A stretch of 64,000 nt of DNA from Candidatus Zemynaea palustris. Lineage in GTDB: Bacteria; Vulcanimicrobiota; Vulcanimicrobiia; Vulcanimicrobiales; Vulcanimicrobiaceae. Location: contig PLCB01000026.1 of assembly GCA_003134695.1 (NCBI GenBank), positions 134,045-198,044 of the forward strand. The letters run 5' to 3'. Positions within the stretch are counted from its first letter, which is position 1. Each line of letters begins with the position of its first letter. Shown here in pieces: positions 28,034-36,548 of the stretch. The position numbers were made by a program, and so were the translations under genes. The notes below the pieces were generated by a model, which was given only the letters and a program-made list of their open reading frames with translations, did no database searches and was not told the DNA's origin.

Positions 28034-28831
28034 GTGCTCTTAGGGATCGACGTTGGCAATACCGAGACGAAGCTCGGGTTTTTCACGGGCGAGCCAGGAA
28101 AACTCAAGCTGCGCAAGACTTGGCGCATCACGACCGCGCTGCGACGCACGAGCGACGAGTTCGGGATCGCGTTCGCGGCGCTCTTTCGGCGTGCCGAGAT
28201 TCCTACCGAGTCGGTCAGGAACATCGTCATTTCGAGCGTCGTGCCGCAACTCGACCGTGAACTCGCGGAGATGTGTCGCCATTATTTTGCGCAAGCCGCG
28301 GAGCCGATCACGTTCTCGGCGGCGACGCAGAACCTCCTGACGGTCGCGACCGATCGACCCAAAGAGCTGGGCTCTGATTTGCTCGCGGGCGCGATCGCCG
28401 CGCGCAGCCGCCACGGCGATCCGGTGATCGCGATCGGCTTCGGTACCGCGACGACGTTCAGCGCCGTCGCCGGCGGAAAATACCTTGGCGCGGCGATCGC
28501 GCCGGGCATTCAAATTTCGATCGACGCGCTCGCGGCGCGGACCGCGAAATTGCCGCAGGTGTCGCTGGAAACGATCGACGAAGTGATCGGCCGCGACACG
28601 GTCAGTGCGCTGCAAGCCGGGATCGTTTTCGGATTCGTCGGACAAACCGAAGGGATCGTGGCGCGCATGCGCCGCGAAATCGGCGAGACGGCGAAGGTCA
28701 TCGCGACGGGCGGTCTGGCGGATATCATCGCCAAGCACACGCGCACGATCGAGGCCGTCGAGCCGTTCTTGGTCTTGCACGGCCTGCGCGAATACTTCGA
28801 AAGCCGCGCAGGGGGTCCCGCGTCACGTTAG
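28034..28831 (+). CDS. coaX: Type III pantothenate kinase
   Basis: Phosphorylates pantothenate at the start of CoA synthesis. The 265 residues open with the phosphate motif LLGIDVGNTETKLGFF and contain DRPKELGSDLLAGAIAA and the FGTATTFSAVAGGKYLGAAIAPGIQIS block of the ASKHA fold, with a final ATGG motif (VIATGGLADIIAKH). The GTG start at 28034 gives the usual N-terminus. It is the third CoA gene in a row and is followed by a perfect hairpin. Confidence 0.95.
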   Translation: MLLGIDVGNTETKLGFFTGEPGKLKLRKTWRITTALRRTSDEFGIAFAALFRRAEIPTESVRNIVISSVVPQLDRELAEMCRHYFAQAAEPITFSAATQNLLTVATDRPKELGSDLLAGAIAARSRHGDPVIAIGFGTATTFSAVAGGKYLGAAIAPGIQISIDALAARTAKLPQVSLETIDEVIGRDTVSALQAGIVFGFVGQTEGIVARMRREIGETAKVIATGGLADIIAKHTRTIEAVEPFLVLHGLREYFESRAGGPASR

Positions 28832-28842
28832 GGGCCCCACGC

Positions 28843-28871
28843 TCCCCAAAATGCGAACTGCATTTTGGGGA
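28843..28871 (+). promoter_or_regulatory. Perfect 12-bp hairpin overlapping the dusB ribosome-binding site
   Basis: TCCCCAAAATGC pairs exactly with GCATTTTGGGGA around a GAACT loop. The right arm includes GGGGA of the only visible Shine-Dalgarno-like sequence for dusB (GGGGAG, 28867-28872). No T tract follows, so masking of the site is likelier than termination. Confidence 0.55.
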
Positions 28872-28883
28872 GAAGTAGACGTT

Positions 28884-29906
28884 ATGCTGCCCGCCGTCGC
28901 GCCGCTCCGCATCGGAGCCGTCGAGATTTGGCCGCCCATCGTCCTGGCGCCGATGTCGGGGGTGACCAACCGTACCCTCCGCGCGTTGTACAAACCGTTC
29001 GGCTTCGGGTTGACCGTTACCGAATTCGTCTCGTCAAACGCATTACAGTACGGCGCGAAGCGGACGATGGAGATGATCGACCAACACGGCGTCGAGAAGC
29101 CGGTCTCGACGCAACTTTGGGGCAACGATCCAGCGATCATGGCCTATGCGGCCCAAGTCGTTCGCGAATGCGGCGCCGACATCGTCGACATCAACTTCGG
29201 CTGCCCCGCGCCGAAGGTCACGAAGACCGAGGGCGGCAGCGCCTGCTTGCGCGACATCGAGCGTTGCGAGGCGATCATGCGCGCCGTCGTCGCCGCAGTA
29301 GACTGTCCGGTGACGGTGAAGATGCGACTCGGCTGGACCGAAGACGCGCTCGTCTATCTCGACGTCGCGAAGCGCGCCGAAGCGGTCGGCATCCGCGCGC
29401 TCACGCTGCACGCACGTACGGCGAAACAGTTCTATAAAGGAAGCGCCGACTGGGCGCACATCGGCGCGCTCAAGCGCGCCGTCGGCATCCCGATAATCGG
29501 GAACGGCGATCTCACCGACCCCTACGATGCGCTTGCCAAGATGAGCGCGAGCGGGGTCGACGCGATCATGCTGGGGCGCGCGATCCTCGGCAACCCATGG
29601 CTGGTCGGTCAGATCTGGGCGCTGATGGAAGGGCGCGAAGCAGCCGCGACTCCGCCTGCCGCCGAGCGGCTCAACTTCGCGCTGCACCACTACGGCGTCA
29701 TGGTCGAAGAGTGGGGCGAGGCGCGAGCGGTTCCACAGATGCGCAAGCACCTCGGTTATTATCTCAAAGGTTTCCGGGGCGCAAGCGAGTTGCGCGAGCG
29801 CGTCATGCGCACCGAGACCGCCGCCGAGACGGTTGCGCTGGTGGACGCCGTGATCGAGCGATTGCGTCTGGAAACCGAAACCGAACCGGTTGGAACGGCG
29901 GCGTGA
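28884..29906 (+). CDS. dusB: tRNA-dihydrouridine synthase B
   Basis: An FMN enzyme that reduces uridine in the D-loop of tRNA. The 340 residues have a TIM-barrel pattern with VLAPMSGVTNRTLRAL, QLWGNDPAIMAYAAQVVRECGADIVDINFGCPAPKV, the catalytic Cys in GGSACLRD, VKMRLGW and HARTAKQFYKGSADW. The C-terminal helical domain (MRKHLGYYLKGFRGASELRERVMR) is the tRNA-binding part. The ATG at 28884 gives the family N-terminus; an ATG at 28851 lies inside the hairpin. The stop overlaps the GTG of the aminotransferase gene. Confidence 0.94.
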   Translation: MLPAVAPLRIGAVEIWPPIVLAPMSGVTNRTLRALYKPFGFGLTVTEFVSSNALQYGAKRTMEMIDQHGVEKPVSTQLWGNDPAIMAYAAQVVRECGADIVDINFGCPAPKVTKTEGGSACLRDIERCEAIMRAVVAAVDCPVTVKMRLGWTEDALVYLDVAKRAEAVGIRALTLHARTAKQFYKGSADWAHIGALKRAVGIPIIGNGDLTDPYDALAKMSASGVDAIMLGRAILGNPWLVGQIWALMEGREAAATPPAAERLNFALHHYGVMVEEWGEARAVPQMRKHLGYYLKGFRGASELRERVMRTETAAETVALVDAVIERLRLETETEPVGTAA

Positions 29907-31183
29907 AGGAACGCGAACCCGCTTCGCCTGAGACACTGTATAACGAGACGTACGAGAACTATCGTCGCTATCTCAATCCGCCGCTTGCCCGCGTGATGAA
30001 ACTCTCGGGCTCGCCGGTTGAGGTGCGCGCGAGCGGCACGACGGTGTGGGATCACACCGGCAAAGCGTATCTCGATTTTGCAGGCGGCTACGGCGTCTTC
30101 ACGCTGGGCCACTCTCATCCGCGAGTCGTCGCCGCGGTCAAGGCTCAGCTCGAGTTGATGTCGCTCTCCGGGAAGACGATGTTCGATCCGCTTGTGGGAC
30201 GCCTCGCTCGAGCGCTCGCCGAGATCGCCCCGGGCGATCTGGAAGTTTCGTTTTTCTGCAACAGCGGTACGGAAGCCGTCGAAGGCGCGCTGAAGTTAGC
30301 GCGCGCCGCCACGCGCCGCACCAAGTTTGTCGCGACCCACGGCGCGTTTCACGGCAAGACGTTCGGAGCGCTTTCGGTGAGCGGCCGCGCCGCGTTTCAA
30401 ACGCCCTACGCGCCGCTCGTTCCCGACGTCGTCCACGTTCCGTACGGCGACTCGGGCGCGCTCGCCGCGGTCTTGGAGGGCGCGGCCGCCTTCATCGTCG
30501 AGCCGGTGCAGGGGGAAGGCGGCGTCAACGTTCCGCCCGCCGGCTATCTCACGCGCGCGCGCGAATTGTGCGATGCGGCCGGCACGCTGCTGCTCGCCGA
30601 CGAAGTTCAAACCGGGTTGGGACGCTGCGGCGCGCTGTTCGCTTGCGATTTCGAGCGCGTCGTCCCCGACGTGATGATCTTGGCAAAAGGTCTTTCGGGC
30701 GGCGTCGTTCCGATCGGCGCCTACGTCGTGCGTCCCTCGGTTTGGCAAGCGGCCTACGGGCAAGCGCCGCTGCTGCACACCTCGACGTTCGGCGGGAATC
30801 CGCTCGCTTGCGTGGCGGCGCTCGCCGCGCTCGAGGTGTTGCGGGACGAAGCCTTGGTTGAAAACTCACGCGCGCGCGGCGAGCAACTGCTGGCGGGCGC
30901 GCGCCGGATCGCGAGCGAGTATCCGTCGGTCATTCGCGAAGTGCGCGGCCTCGGCTTGCTCGTCGGCGTCGAGCTGACGCACGAAGGATACGGCGGGACG
31001 ATCATCCCCGAGATGCTCAAGGCGGGCGTCACCGCGGCTTGGACGCTGAACATGCAGCGCGTCATTCGTCTCGAACCGCCTTTGATCGTCACTGCCGCCG
31101 AAGTCGAGCGCGGGCTGGAAGCGTTGCGCGCCGGCGTTGGGGCCGCGCGCGATCGCCTCGGCACCTTGACTTTGACCAACTGA
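29903..31183 (+). CDS. Class III aminotransferase (putrescine/ornithine type)
   Basis: A 426-residue PLP enzyme that moves the terminal amino group of a diamine or omega-amino acid to a keto acid. Motifs in order: DFAGGYGVFTLGHSHPRVV, FFCNSGTEAVEGALKLARA, AFHGKTFGALSVSG, EPVQGEGGVNVPPAGYL, LLADEVQTGLGRCGALFACD and the PLP lysine in ILAKGLSGGVVPIGAYV. The sequence is closest in feel to putrescine/acetylornithine aminotransferases, so a lysine- or putrescine-derived substrate is reasonable. The GTG start overlaps the dusB stop. An amino acid permease lies 4 kb downstream. Confidence 0.88.
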   Translation: MKEREPASPETLYNETYENYRRYLNPPLARVMKLSGSPVEVRASGTTVWDHTGKAYLDFAGGYGVFTLGHSHPRVVAAVKAQLELMSLSGKTMFDPLVGRLARALAEIAPGDLEVSFFCNSGTEAVEGALKLARAATRRTKFVATHGAFHGKTFGALSVSGRAAFQTPYAPLVPDVVHVPYGDSGALAAVLEGAAAFIVEPVQGEGGVNVPPAGYLTRARELCDAAGTLLLADEVQTGLGRCGALFACDFERVVPDVMILAKGLSGGVVPIGAYVVRPSVWQAAYGQAPLLHTSTFGGNPLACVAALAALEVLRDEALVENSRARGEQLLAGARRIASEYPSVIREVRGLGLLVGVELTHEGYGGTIIPEMLKAGVTAAWTLNMQRVIRLEPPLIVTAAEVERGLEALRAGVGAARDRLGTLTLTN

Positions 31184-31186
31184 TCG

Positions 31187-31627
31187 ATGCCCTCTCTCGA
31201 AGCGACGATCCTGATCGACGCGCCCGCCCGTGTCGTTTACGAATTGGCGAAGGAACAGGAACGTTTTCCGGAGTTCATGCCGGACGTCGAATCGATCACG
31301 ATCCTCGAACGCGACGGCGCCCGGATCGTTTCGCACTGGAAGACGCTGGTCGAAGAGGCGCCGATCGAGTGGACCGAGGTCGACCTCTTTGACGATGAGG
31401 CGCTCCGCGTAGATTATCGCCTGATCGAGGGCGACCTCGACAAGTTCGAAGGCAGCTGGACGTTCGTCGACGGCGAGGGCTGCACGAACGTGCGACTCGT
31501 CGTCGACTACGACTTCGGCGTTCCGACGCTGGCCGAATTGATCGGCCCGACGCTCCACAAGAAGGTCAAGGAGAACGCCGAGATGATGCTCGCCGCGCTC
31601 AAACGCGAGGCCGAAGCGAAGCGTTAG
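31187..31627 (+). CDS. SRPBCC-fold protein (polyketide cyclase / Coq10-RatA type)
   Basis: A 146-residue START-like protein: SLEATILIDAPARVVYELAKEQERFPEFMPDVESITIL at the front, central strands (VSHWKTLVEEAPIEWTEVDLFD) and a long C-terminal helix (LHKKVKENAEMMLAALKREAEAKR). The fold binds hydrophobic ligands such as quinones or polyketides. It starts three bases after the aminotransferase stop. Its own end overlaps the converging downstream gene by four bases. A lipid- or quinone-handling role is suggested by the fold only. Confidence 0.8.
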   Translation: MPSLEATILIDAPARVVYELAKEQERFPEFMPDVESITILERDGARIVSHWKTLVEEAPIEWTEVDLFDDEALRVDYRLIEGDLDKFEGSWTFVDGEGCTNVRLVVDYDFGVPTLAELIGPTLHKKVKENAEMMLAALKREAEAKR

Positions 31628-32298
31628 TCGGGGATTTTGAACGCGACGATCTGGTTCGCCTTGAAGTCGTTGGTCCACAAACGAGCGCCGTCACGAGCGA
31701 GCGAGACGGCGGCGAAGGGTGATTGCGCGACGAGGACGGGCTGCGGCTTCGCGGCCCGCGCCTCGATGTAGGCGATCCGGCATCCGCCGCGCTCCTTCCC
31801 GAACCAGAGCGACATGTACAGCCGGTCGTCGACCCACGCAATGCCGATAATCTCCTCGCCGACGTCGACCGTGCGGATGGTGCGGCACGACCGGTCGAGT
31901 TCGAGGACGCGCTTGTTGAAGCGCTGGCTCAACCACAGATGCTCGCCGTCCCACGCGAGGAACGAACCGGTGTCTTCCGGACACGCGACCGCTCCGTTCG
32001 TTTTGAATCCGTGGCCGGGGACAAAACGTCGAATGAAGCGATTGTCAGCGTCGCCGTTCTCCGACAAGATGAAACGCAGCTCGTCGCCGACGGTCGTTGC
32101 GCTGACGGGGCGACCCGGCGCGGCCATCTCTTCGAAGACACGCCCTTGACTCGGATAGATCCCATAAATATGGCTCGTCTCCCAGGAGCCGAGCCATATG
32201 TGTTCACCATCATGAGCGAGTGCTTGAGGCGCCGGCGCCGGAGACGGAATCCGGACGATCTCGGCGAGTTCCGAGAGCTCTGCGGCAGATGTCGTCAT
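31624..32298 (-). CDS. Beta-propeller-like protein of unknown function
   Basis: A 224-residue protein with repeated strand pairs in which a tryptophan-bearing motif recurs: ALAHDGEHIWLGSW, LAWDGEHLWLSQ, IAWVDDRLYMSLW and SLARDGARLWTND, the pattern of small propeller blades. No signal peptide precedes it with the ATG at 32298. The frame continues upstream to 32505, but that part is low complexity and unlikely to be coding. The gene runs against its neighbours. The gap 32299-32539 to the next gene holds no other feature that I can support. Confidence 0.6.
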   Translation of the reverse strand: MTTSAAELSELAEIVRIPSPAPAPQALAHDGEHIWLGSWETSHIYGIYPSQGRVFEEMAAPGRPVSATTVGDELRFILSENGDADNRFIRRFVPGHGFKTNGAVACPEDTGSFLAWDGEHLWLSQRFNKRVLELDRSCRTIRTVDVGEEIIGIAWVDDRLYMSLWFGKERGGCRIAYIEARAAKPQPVLVAQSPFAAVSLARDGARLWTNDFKANQIVAFKIPD

Positions 32299-32539
32299 GG
32301 ACGGGGCTTCGCGTTCACATCTGTGGATAACCTGGCGCGCGAACGGCGCCGGCTTCCACGGAAGAGGCGACGCAGCGACTCGGAGAGGTTCCCGATGATG
32401 CTGCTCCACCCGAACGTGGCGCGACGGCCGAGCGCGCTGCTCCGCAACCAGCCTGGACCTGAAGGATCGGCGAGAGGCATTGCTCGAGGATACTACGCTT
32501 TTCAATGGATGGGCCCCCCGCGTTACGAAACAGCATCCC

Positions 32540-33667
32540 GTGAAATTCGCCTTCGTGATTCACCCGACGTCGCTCGACGACGTGGTGCGCTACGAGCCCG
32601 GCGCCGTCGGCAAGGGGCGGCCGCTGATCGAGAAGATCATGGAGTGGATGCCGGCCTACGCCGCGGCGCATGTGACCGGCGTTCGGACGCCCGACGGGCG
32701 AGAGACCGAGGGCTGGTTCGTCGGGGCGACGTTTTTGCCGGAGCAGATGCTGGCGCTGCCGCGTGAGCGCGTGTACCAGAAGATTTTGGAGGCGATTCGA
32801 ATCGGCGCCGACCTCGGCGCCGAGATCGTGGGCCTCGGCGCCTTCACGGGCGTCGTCGGCGACGCGGGCATCACGCTGGCCGAGCGCTCGCCGATTCCCG
32901 TGACCACCGGTAACTCCCTGACGATCGCCGCGGGGGTGAAGAGCTTGTTGCGCGGGGCGCGCGAGATGGAAGTCGACCTCCCGCGGGCGACGGCGGTGGT
33001 GATCGGTGCGACCGGTTCGATCGGTTCGGCCTGCGTCGAATTGATCGCGCCGCACGTCGAGCACATCGTGATGGTGGCGCGAAATCTGACGCGGCTGCAG
33101 AGACTCCTAGCGGAACTCGCGGACCGCGTGCCGTGCTCGCTCTCGATCGAAACCGACGTTCGCGCCGCGGTGCCGCGCGGGGGACTCGTCTTGACCGCGA
33201 CGACCTCGACCCAGGAGTTGATCGAACCGGCCGATCTCCAGACCGGCGCGGTCGTCTGCGAACTCTCGCTGCCGCACGACGTCGGTCAGCGGGTCGCGAT
33301 AGAGCGCCCCGACGTGCTCGTCACCGAGGGCGGGAACATGCGCGTCCCCGGCAACGTGCGCTTCGAACGGGTTCGCGAGCCGGGTCGCGAGTTCAACAAC
33401 GCCTTTGCGCCCGGGACGGCGCTCGCATGCATGTCGGAGACGATGGTGCTCGCGCTCGAAAACCGGCGCGCGCACTACACGCTCGGTCGCGGCATCGATC
33501 TCGCGAAGGTTCGTGAGATCGAAACGCTCGCGACACGCGCCGGATTCGAACTCGCCGACATGCGTGCCTTCGATAAGCCCATCACCGCCGAGACGATCGC
33601 GGCGGCGCGCGCGGCCGCGCAGAAACGCCGGGCGACATCGGCCGAACGGAAGAGGGCCGCGGTGTGA
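32540..33667 (+). CDS. Acyl-[ACP] reductase (AAR)-like oxidoreductase
   Basis: A 375-residue protein that I align, from memory, with the cyanobacterial long-chain acyl-ACP reductase: KFAFVIHPTSLDDVVR at the start, FVGATFLPEQMLALPRERVYQKI, GAEIVGLGAFTGVVGDAG, PVTTGNSLTIAAGVKS, the nucleotide site TAVVIGATGSIGSACVELI, and ALACMSETMVLALENRRAHYTLGR. The Cys of that last block appears to match the active-site cysteine of AAR. The C-terminus is about 30 residues longer and basic. The GTG at 32540 gives the homologous start; a TTG at 32480 is the alternative. No aldehyde-deformylating oxygenase is adjacent, so alkane synthesis is not implied. Confidence 0.72.
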   Translation: MKFAFVIHPTSLDDVVRYEPGAVGKGRPLIEKIMEWMPAYAAAHVTGVRTPDGRETEGWFVGATFLPEQMLALPRERVYQKILEAIRIGADLGAEIVGLGAFTGVVGDAGITLAERSPIPVTTGNSLTIAAGVKSLLRGAREMEVDLPRATAVVIGATGSIGSACVELIAPHVEHIVMVARNLTRLQRLLAELADRVPCSLSIETDVRAAVPRGGLVLTATTSTQELIEPADLQTGAVVCELSLPHDVGQRVAIERPDVLVTEGGNMRVPGNVRFERVREPGREFNNAFAPGTALACMSETMVLALENRRAHYTLGRGIDLAKVREIETLATRAGFELADMRAFDKPITAETIAAARAAAQKRRATSAERKRAAV

Positions 33668-34146
33668 ACTCTCCGCGCGAACACAAGTACCAAACGCGCG
33701 TCGTGTGGAGCGGCGGCGCCCACGGCCCGACGAAGACCTACGCCGGCTATTCGCGCGAGCACACGATCGAAGCCGCCGGCAAACCGCTTCTGACGGGTTC
33801 CGCCGATCCGGCATTTCGCGGCGACGCGACGCACTATAATCCCGAAGAACTCTTGGTCGCCGCGCTCTCGGCCTGCCATCTGCTGACGTACCTCGCGCTT
33901 TGCGCGCGCGAAGGAATCGCCGTCGTCTCGTATATCGACGAGGCGAGCGGAACGATGAGCGAAACCGGCGGAACCGGAAAGTTCGCGAGCGCGGTCCTGC
34001 GTCCGCAGGTCGAGATCGACGACGAGAGGGTCGAGCGAGCGATGGCGCTTCACGACGTCGCGAGCACGGAATGTTTCATCGCGAAATCGGTCAACTTTCC
34101 GGTTACGCACGAACCGAGCGTGCGCCGCTCCGGAGTGCGCGCATGA
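33664..34146 (+). CDS. OsmC/Ohr-family peroxiredoxin-like protein
   Basis: A 160-residue protein of the OsmC fold. The first catalytic cysteine is in EELLVAALSACHLLTYLALCAREG and the second in ASTECFIAKSVNFPV, the pair that reduces organic or fatty-acid hydroperoxides. The N-terminus carries the strands HKYQTRVVWSGG and FRGDATHYNPEE. The GTG start overlaps the AAR-like stop and its own stop overlaps the following ATG, so three genes are tightly coupled. A protective role against peroxides of the lipid substrates is plausible. Confidence 0.85.
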   Translation: MNSPREHKYQTRVVWSGGAHGPTKTYAGYSREHTIEAAGKPLLTGSADPAFRGDATHYNPEELLVAALSACHLLTYLALCAREGIAVVSYIDEASGTMSETGGTGKFASAVLRPQVEIDDERVERAMALHDVASTECFIAKSVNFPVTHEPSVRRSGVRA

Positions 34147-35078
34147 CGGCGACCACCCCGGCGGTCAAGAACGTCGTCTCGGTTTCGCTCGGCTCGTCGT
34201 CGCGCGATCACCGTTCGCGGGCGGAGTTTCTCGGGCAGCGCTTCGACATTCAACGCATCGGAACCGACGGTTCGATCGATCGCGCGCTCGAGAAGCTGCA
34301 CGAGTTGGACGGCAAGGTCGACGCCATCGGGCTCGGCGGCATCGATGTCTACCTCTATGCCGGAACCAAGCGTTACGCGCTGCGCGATGGGTTGCGGCTG
34401 CTCGCCGCCGTCAAGCAAACGCCGGTGGTGGACGGCAGCGGCCTCAAGAACACGCTCGAGCGCGAGGCCGTGCGTTTTCTGCGCGACGAACTCGGCATCG
34501 AACTGCGCGGCCGAAAAGTCCTGATGGTCAGCGCGCTCGATCGGTTCGGGATGGCGCAGGCGCTCGTCGACGCCGGCGCCGACGTCCTCTTCGGCGACTT
34601 CATCTTCGCGCTCGACCTCGACAAGCCGGTGCGCGGGCTTGCCGAATTCGAGGCGCTCGCCGAAAAATATCTGCCGGACGTGTGCAAACTACCGTTCCAG
34701 TTCTTTTATCCGACCGGGAAAAAACAGGACCGGCCGCCGCAACCAAAATATCTCGAATACTATGCCGAGGCCGAGATCATCGCCGGCGACTTTCATTTCA
34801 TGCGGCAGTTCATGCCCGACCGGCTCGACGGGAAGATCGTTCTGACCAACACGCTGACCGAGGGCGACGTCGACGATCTGCGCAAACGGAACGTGCGGCT
34901 CTTGGTGACGACGACGCCGGATTTCGGCGGGCGTTCCTACGGGACGAACGTCGTCGAAGCCGTTTTGGTCGCGTTGCTCGGCAAGCGCTGGGAGGACGTG
35001 ACGGAGGGCGACTACCGGCGGCTGCTCGACGAACTCCGCTTGAAGCCGCGCGTGCTGCAGCTGAACCCGAGCGCGTGA
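34143..35078 (+). CDS. Conserved protein resembling those annotated quinate 5-dehydrogenase
   Basis: A 311-residue protein beginning, after a short tail, with NVVSVSLGSSSRDHRSRAEFLGQRFDIQRIGTDGS and continuing DAIGLGGIDVYLYAGTKRYALRD, TPVVDGSGLKNTLEREAVRFL and a nucleotide-like block KVLMVSALDRFGMAQALVDAGADVLFGDFIFAL. I recall this family from Firmicutes under the name quinate 5-dehydrogenase, but that name has little experimental basis. The ATG shares bases with the OsmC stop. The tight link with the AAR-like and OsmC genes suggests a shared pathway. Function is not established. Confidence 0.65.
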   Translation: MTATTPAVKNVVSVSLGSSSRDHRSRAEFLGQRFDIQRIGTDGSIDRALEKLHELDGKVDAIGLGGIDVYLYAGTKRYALRDGLRLLAAVKQTPVVDGSGLKNTLEREAVRFLRDELGIELRGRKVLMVSALDRFGMAQALVDAGADVLFGDFIFALDLDKPVRGLAEFEALAEKYLPDVCKLPFQFFYPTGKKQDRPPQPKYLEYYAEAEIIAGDFHFMRQFMPDRLDGKIVLTNTLTEGDVDDLRKRNVRLLVTTTPDFGGRSYGTNVVEAVLVALLGKRWEDVTEGDYRRLLDELRLKPRVLQLNPSA

Positions 35079-35082
35079 GCGT

Positions 35083-36462
35083 TTGGCAGAGACCGTAGTT
35101 CAGCCGCCGGCGAGCGCGCACGGCCACCGGCTGCCGCGCGTGTTGGGCTTGTTTGACGTAACGATCTTGGCCGGCGCTTCGATGGGGCCGGCCTACAGTC
35201 TGGCCTCGACGATGGGCCCGATGATCGCGCAGGCCGGCGCACAGGCGCCGCTCGCGCTCGCGCTTCTCTCGGCGATCATGCTCTGCGTCGCGATCGGCTT
35301 TGCGCGGCTCTCGCGCGTTCGCCCCAACGCCGGTTCGTCGTATGCCTGGATCGGACAGGCCTTCGGCAATCGCGTCGGAGCGTATGCCGCATGGGTGCTC
35401 GTGCTCTCCAATTATTTTGCGACGATGGCGACGGCGGTGCCGGCGGGCACCTATACGCTCGCTCTGTTCGCGCCGGCGCTTGCGAACTCAGCGCTCGCCG
35501 ACGCGGTGGTCGGCGTCGTCTGGATCTTTGCGAGTGGGTTTATGCTCTCGTTTGGTTTGCGCCCGACGGCGCTGGTGACCGCGATCTTCTTCGCCACGGA
35601 GATCGCGGTGCTGGCGGCGAGCAGCGTCGCCGCCGCATTCTTCGTGCACGCGCCGCCGGTCGTCGAGACGCACCTGCCGATCGTCGGCGGGCTCGGCGGC
35701 CTCGTCGGAGCGATGGTCCTCGGTATCTGGATGTCGGACGGTTGGGAAATCTCGGCGTCGACGTCCGAAGAGACGAGGGGTTCGCGGCGCACGCCGGGCG
35801 CCGGCGGCATCGCCGGGTTGCTCGTCACGACCGCGATTCTGCTCGCTGCGATGGTCGCGTATCTTCACGCGGGATCCGTCTCCGGCTTCGTCGCGCATCA
35901 AACCGATGCGCTCAGCTACGTCGCCGATCGGCTCGGGGCGGGCGTTTGGCGCTACGCGATCGTCGCGACCGTCCTCGTTTCGACGTCGGCGGCGCTCTGG
36001 ACGACGATGGTCTATCTTTCGCGCAGCACGTTTGCGATGGGTCGAGACGGAGTGATGTTCCCGGTGCTCGGGCGACTCGACCGCCGCGACGTCCCGCTCA
36101 ACGCGCTCATCGCGGTGACGGTTCCGGTCGCGCTCTTCACGCTGCTGACGGGGCTGTTTTCGAAGGCGGCCGACGCGCTCAACTTCGTCCTCAACGGCTC
36201 GTCGGTCTTCTTGGGCGCGCTCTTCGTCGGCTCGGCGCTCGCCGCGGCGTGGACGTTCCGCGCCGAGCGCAGCGAGCGCTGGAGCGGCGTCGTGATCCCG
36301 CTCGTCGGAGCCGTCGGGCTCGTCGCGATCCTCGCGCTCTCGATCGCCCAGGCCGACGTCGGTACCCGCTGGTTCGAGCTAGGCGGCCTGACTCTCGGTG
36401 TCCCGTTTGCGCTATGGCGTGGAGCTCACGGTTCGGCTGCCGGGCCGGTTACGGAGGGCTAG
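35083..36462 (+). CDS. APC-superfamily amino acid permease
   Basis: A 459-residue inner-membrane protein with about twelve hydrophobic segments. The first helix region has the APC motif (FDVTILAGASMGPAYSLASTMGPMI), followed by RPNAGSSYAWIGQAFGNRVGAYAAW and, in the sixth-helix area, GIWMSDGWEISASTSEETRG, the conserved Glu-containing APC block. The TTG start at 35083 lies four bases after the preceding stop. An amino acid or amine substrate fits the aminotransferase upstream. A hairpin with a T run follows the gene. Confidence 0.87.
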   Translation: MAETVVQPPASAHGHRLPRVLGLFDVTILAGASMGPAYSLASTMGPMIAQAGAQAPLALALLSAIMLCVAIGFARLSRVRPNAGSSYAWIGQAFGNRVGAYAAWVLVLSNYFATMATAVPAGTYTLALFAPALANSALADAVVGVVWIFASGFMLSFGLRPTALVTAIFFATEIAVLAASSVAAAFFVHAPPVVETHLPIVGGLGGLVGAMVLGIWMSDGWEISASTSEETRGSRRTPGAGGIAGLLVTTAILLAAMVAYLHAGSVSGFVAHQTDALSYVADRLGAGVWRYAIVATVLVSTSAALWTTMVYLSRSTFAMGRDGVMFPVLGRLDRRDVPLNALIAVTVPVALFTLLTGLFSKAADALNFVLNGSSVFLGALFVGSALAAAWTFRAERSERWSGVVIPLVGAVGLVAILALSIAQADVGTRWFELGGLTLGVPFALWRGAHGSAAGPVTEG

Positions 36463-36496
36463 GAGGCGGCCGGGGGCGAACAACCCGCGCTGGCCT

Positions 36497-36522
36497 GTGG
36501 GCTGGTACGCCCGCGCTTTTTT
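36497..36522 (+). terminator. Intrinsic terminator after the permease operon
   Basis: GTGGGC (36497-36502) pairs with GCCCGC (36509-36514; one G-U pair) around TGGTAC, followed by GC and six T. Confidence 0.7.
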
Positions 36523-36548
36523 GCTAACGAGCAGCAACCGGGGTTTGC

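Noticed and set aside
32299-32539. Upstream extension of the propeller-like gene to 32505, or of the AAR-like gene to 32480
   Set aside because: Both extensions are low complexity and overlap each other on opposite strands; the shorter starts give conserved N-termini.
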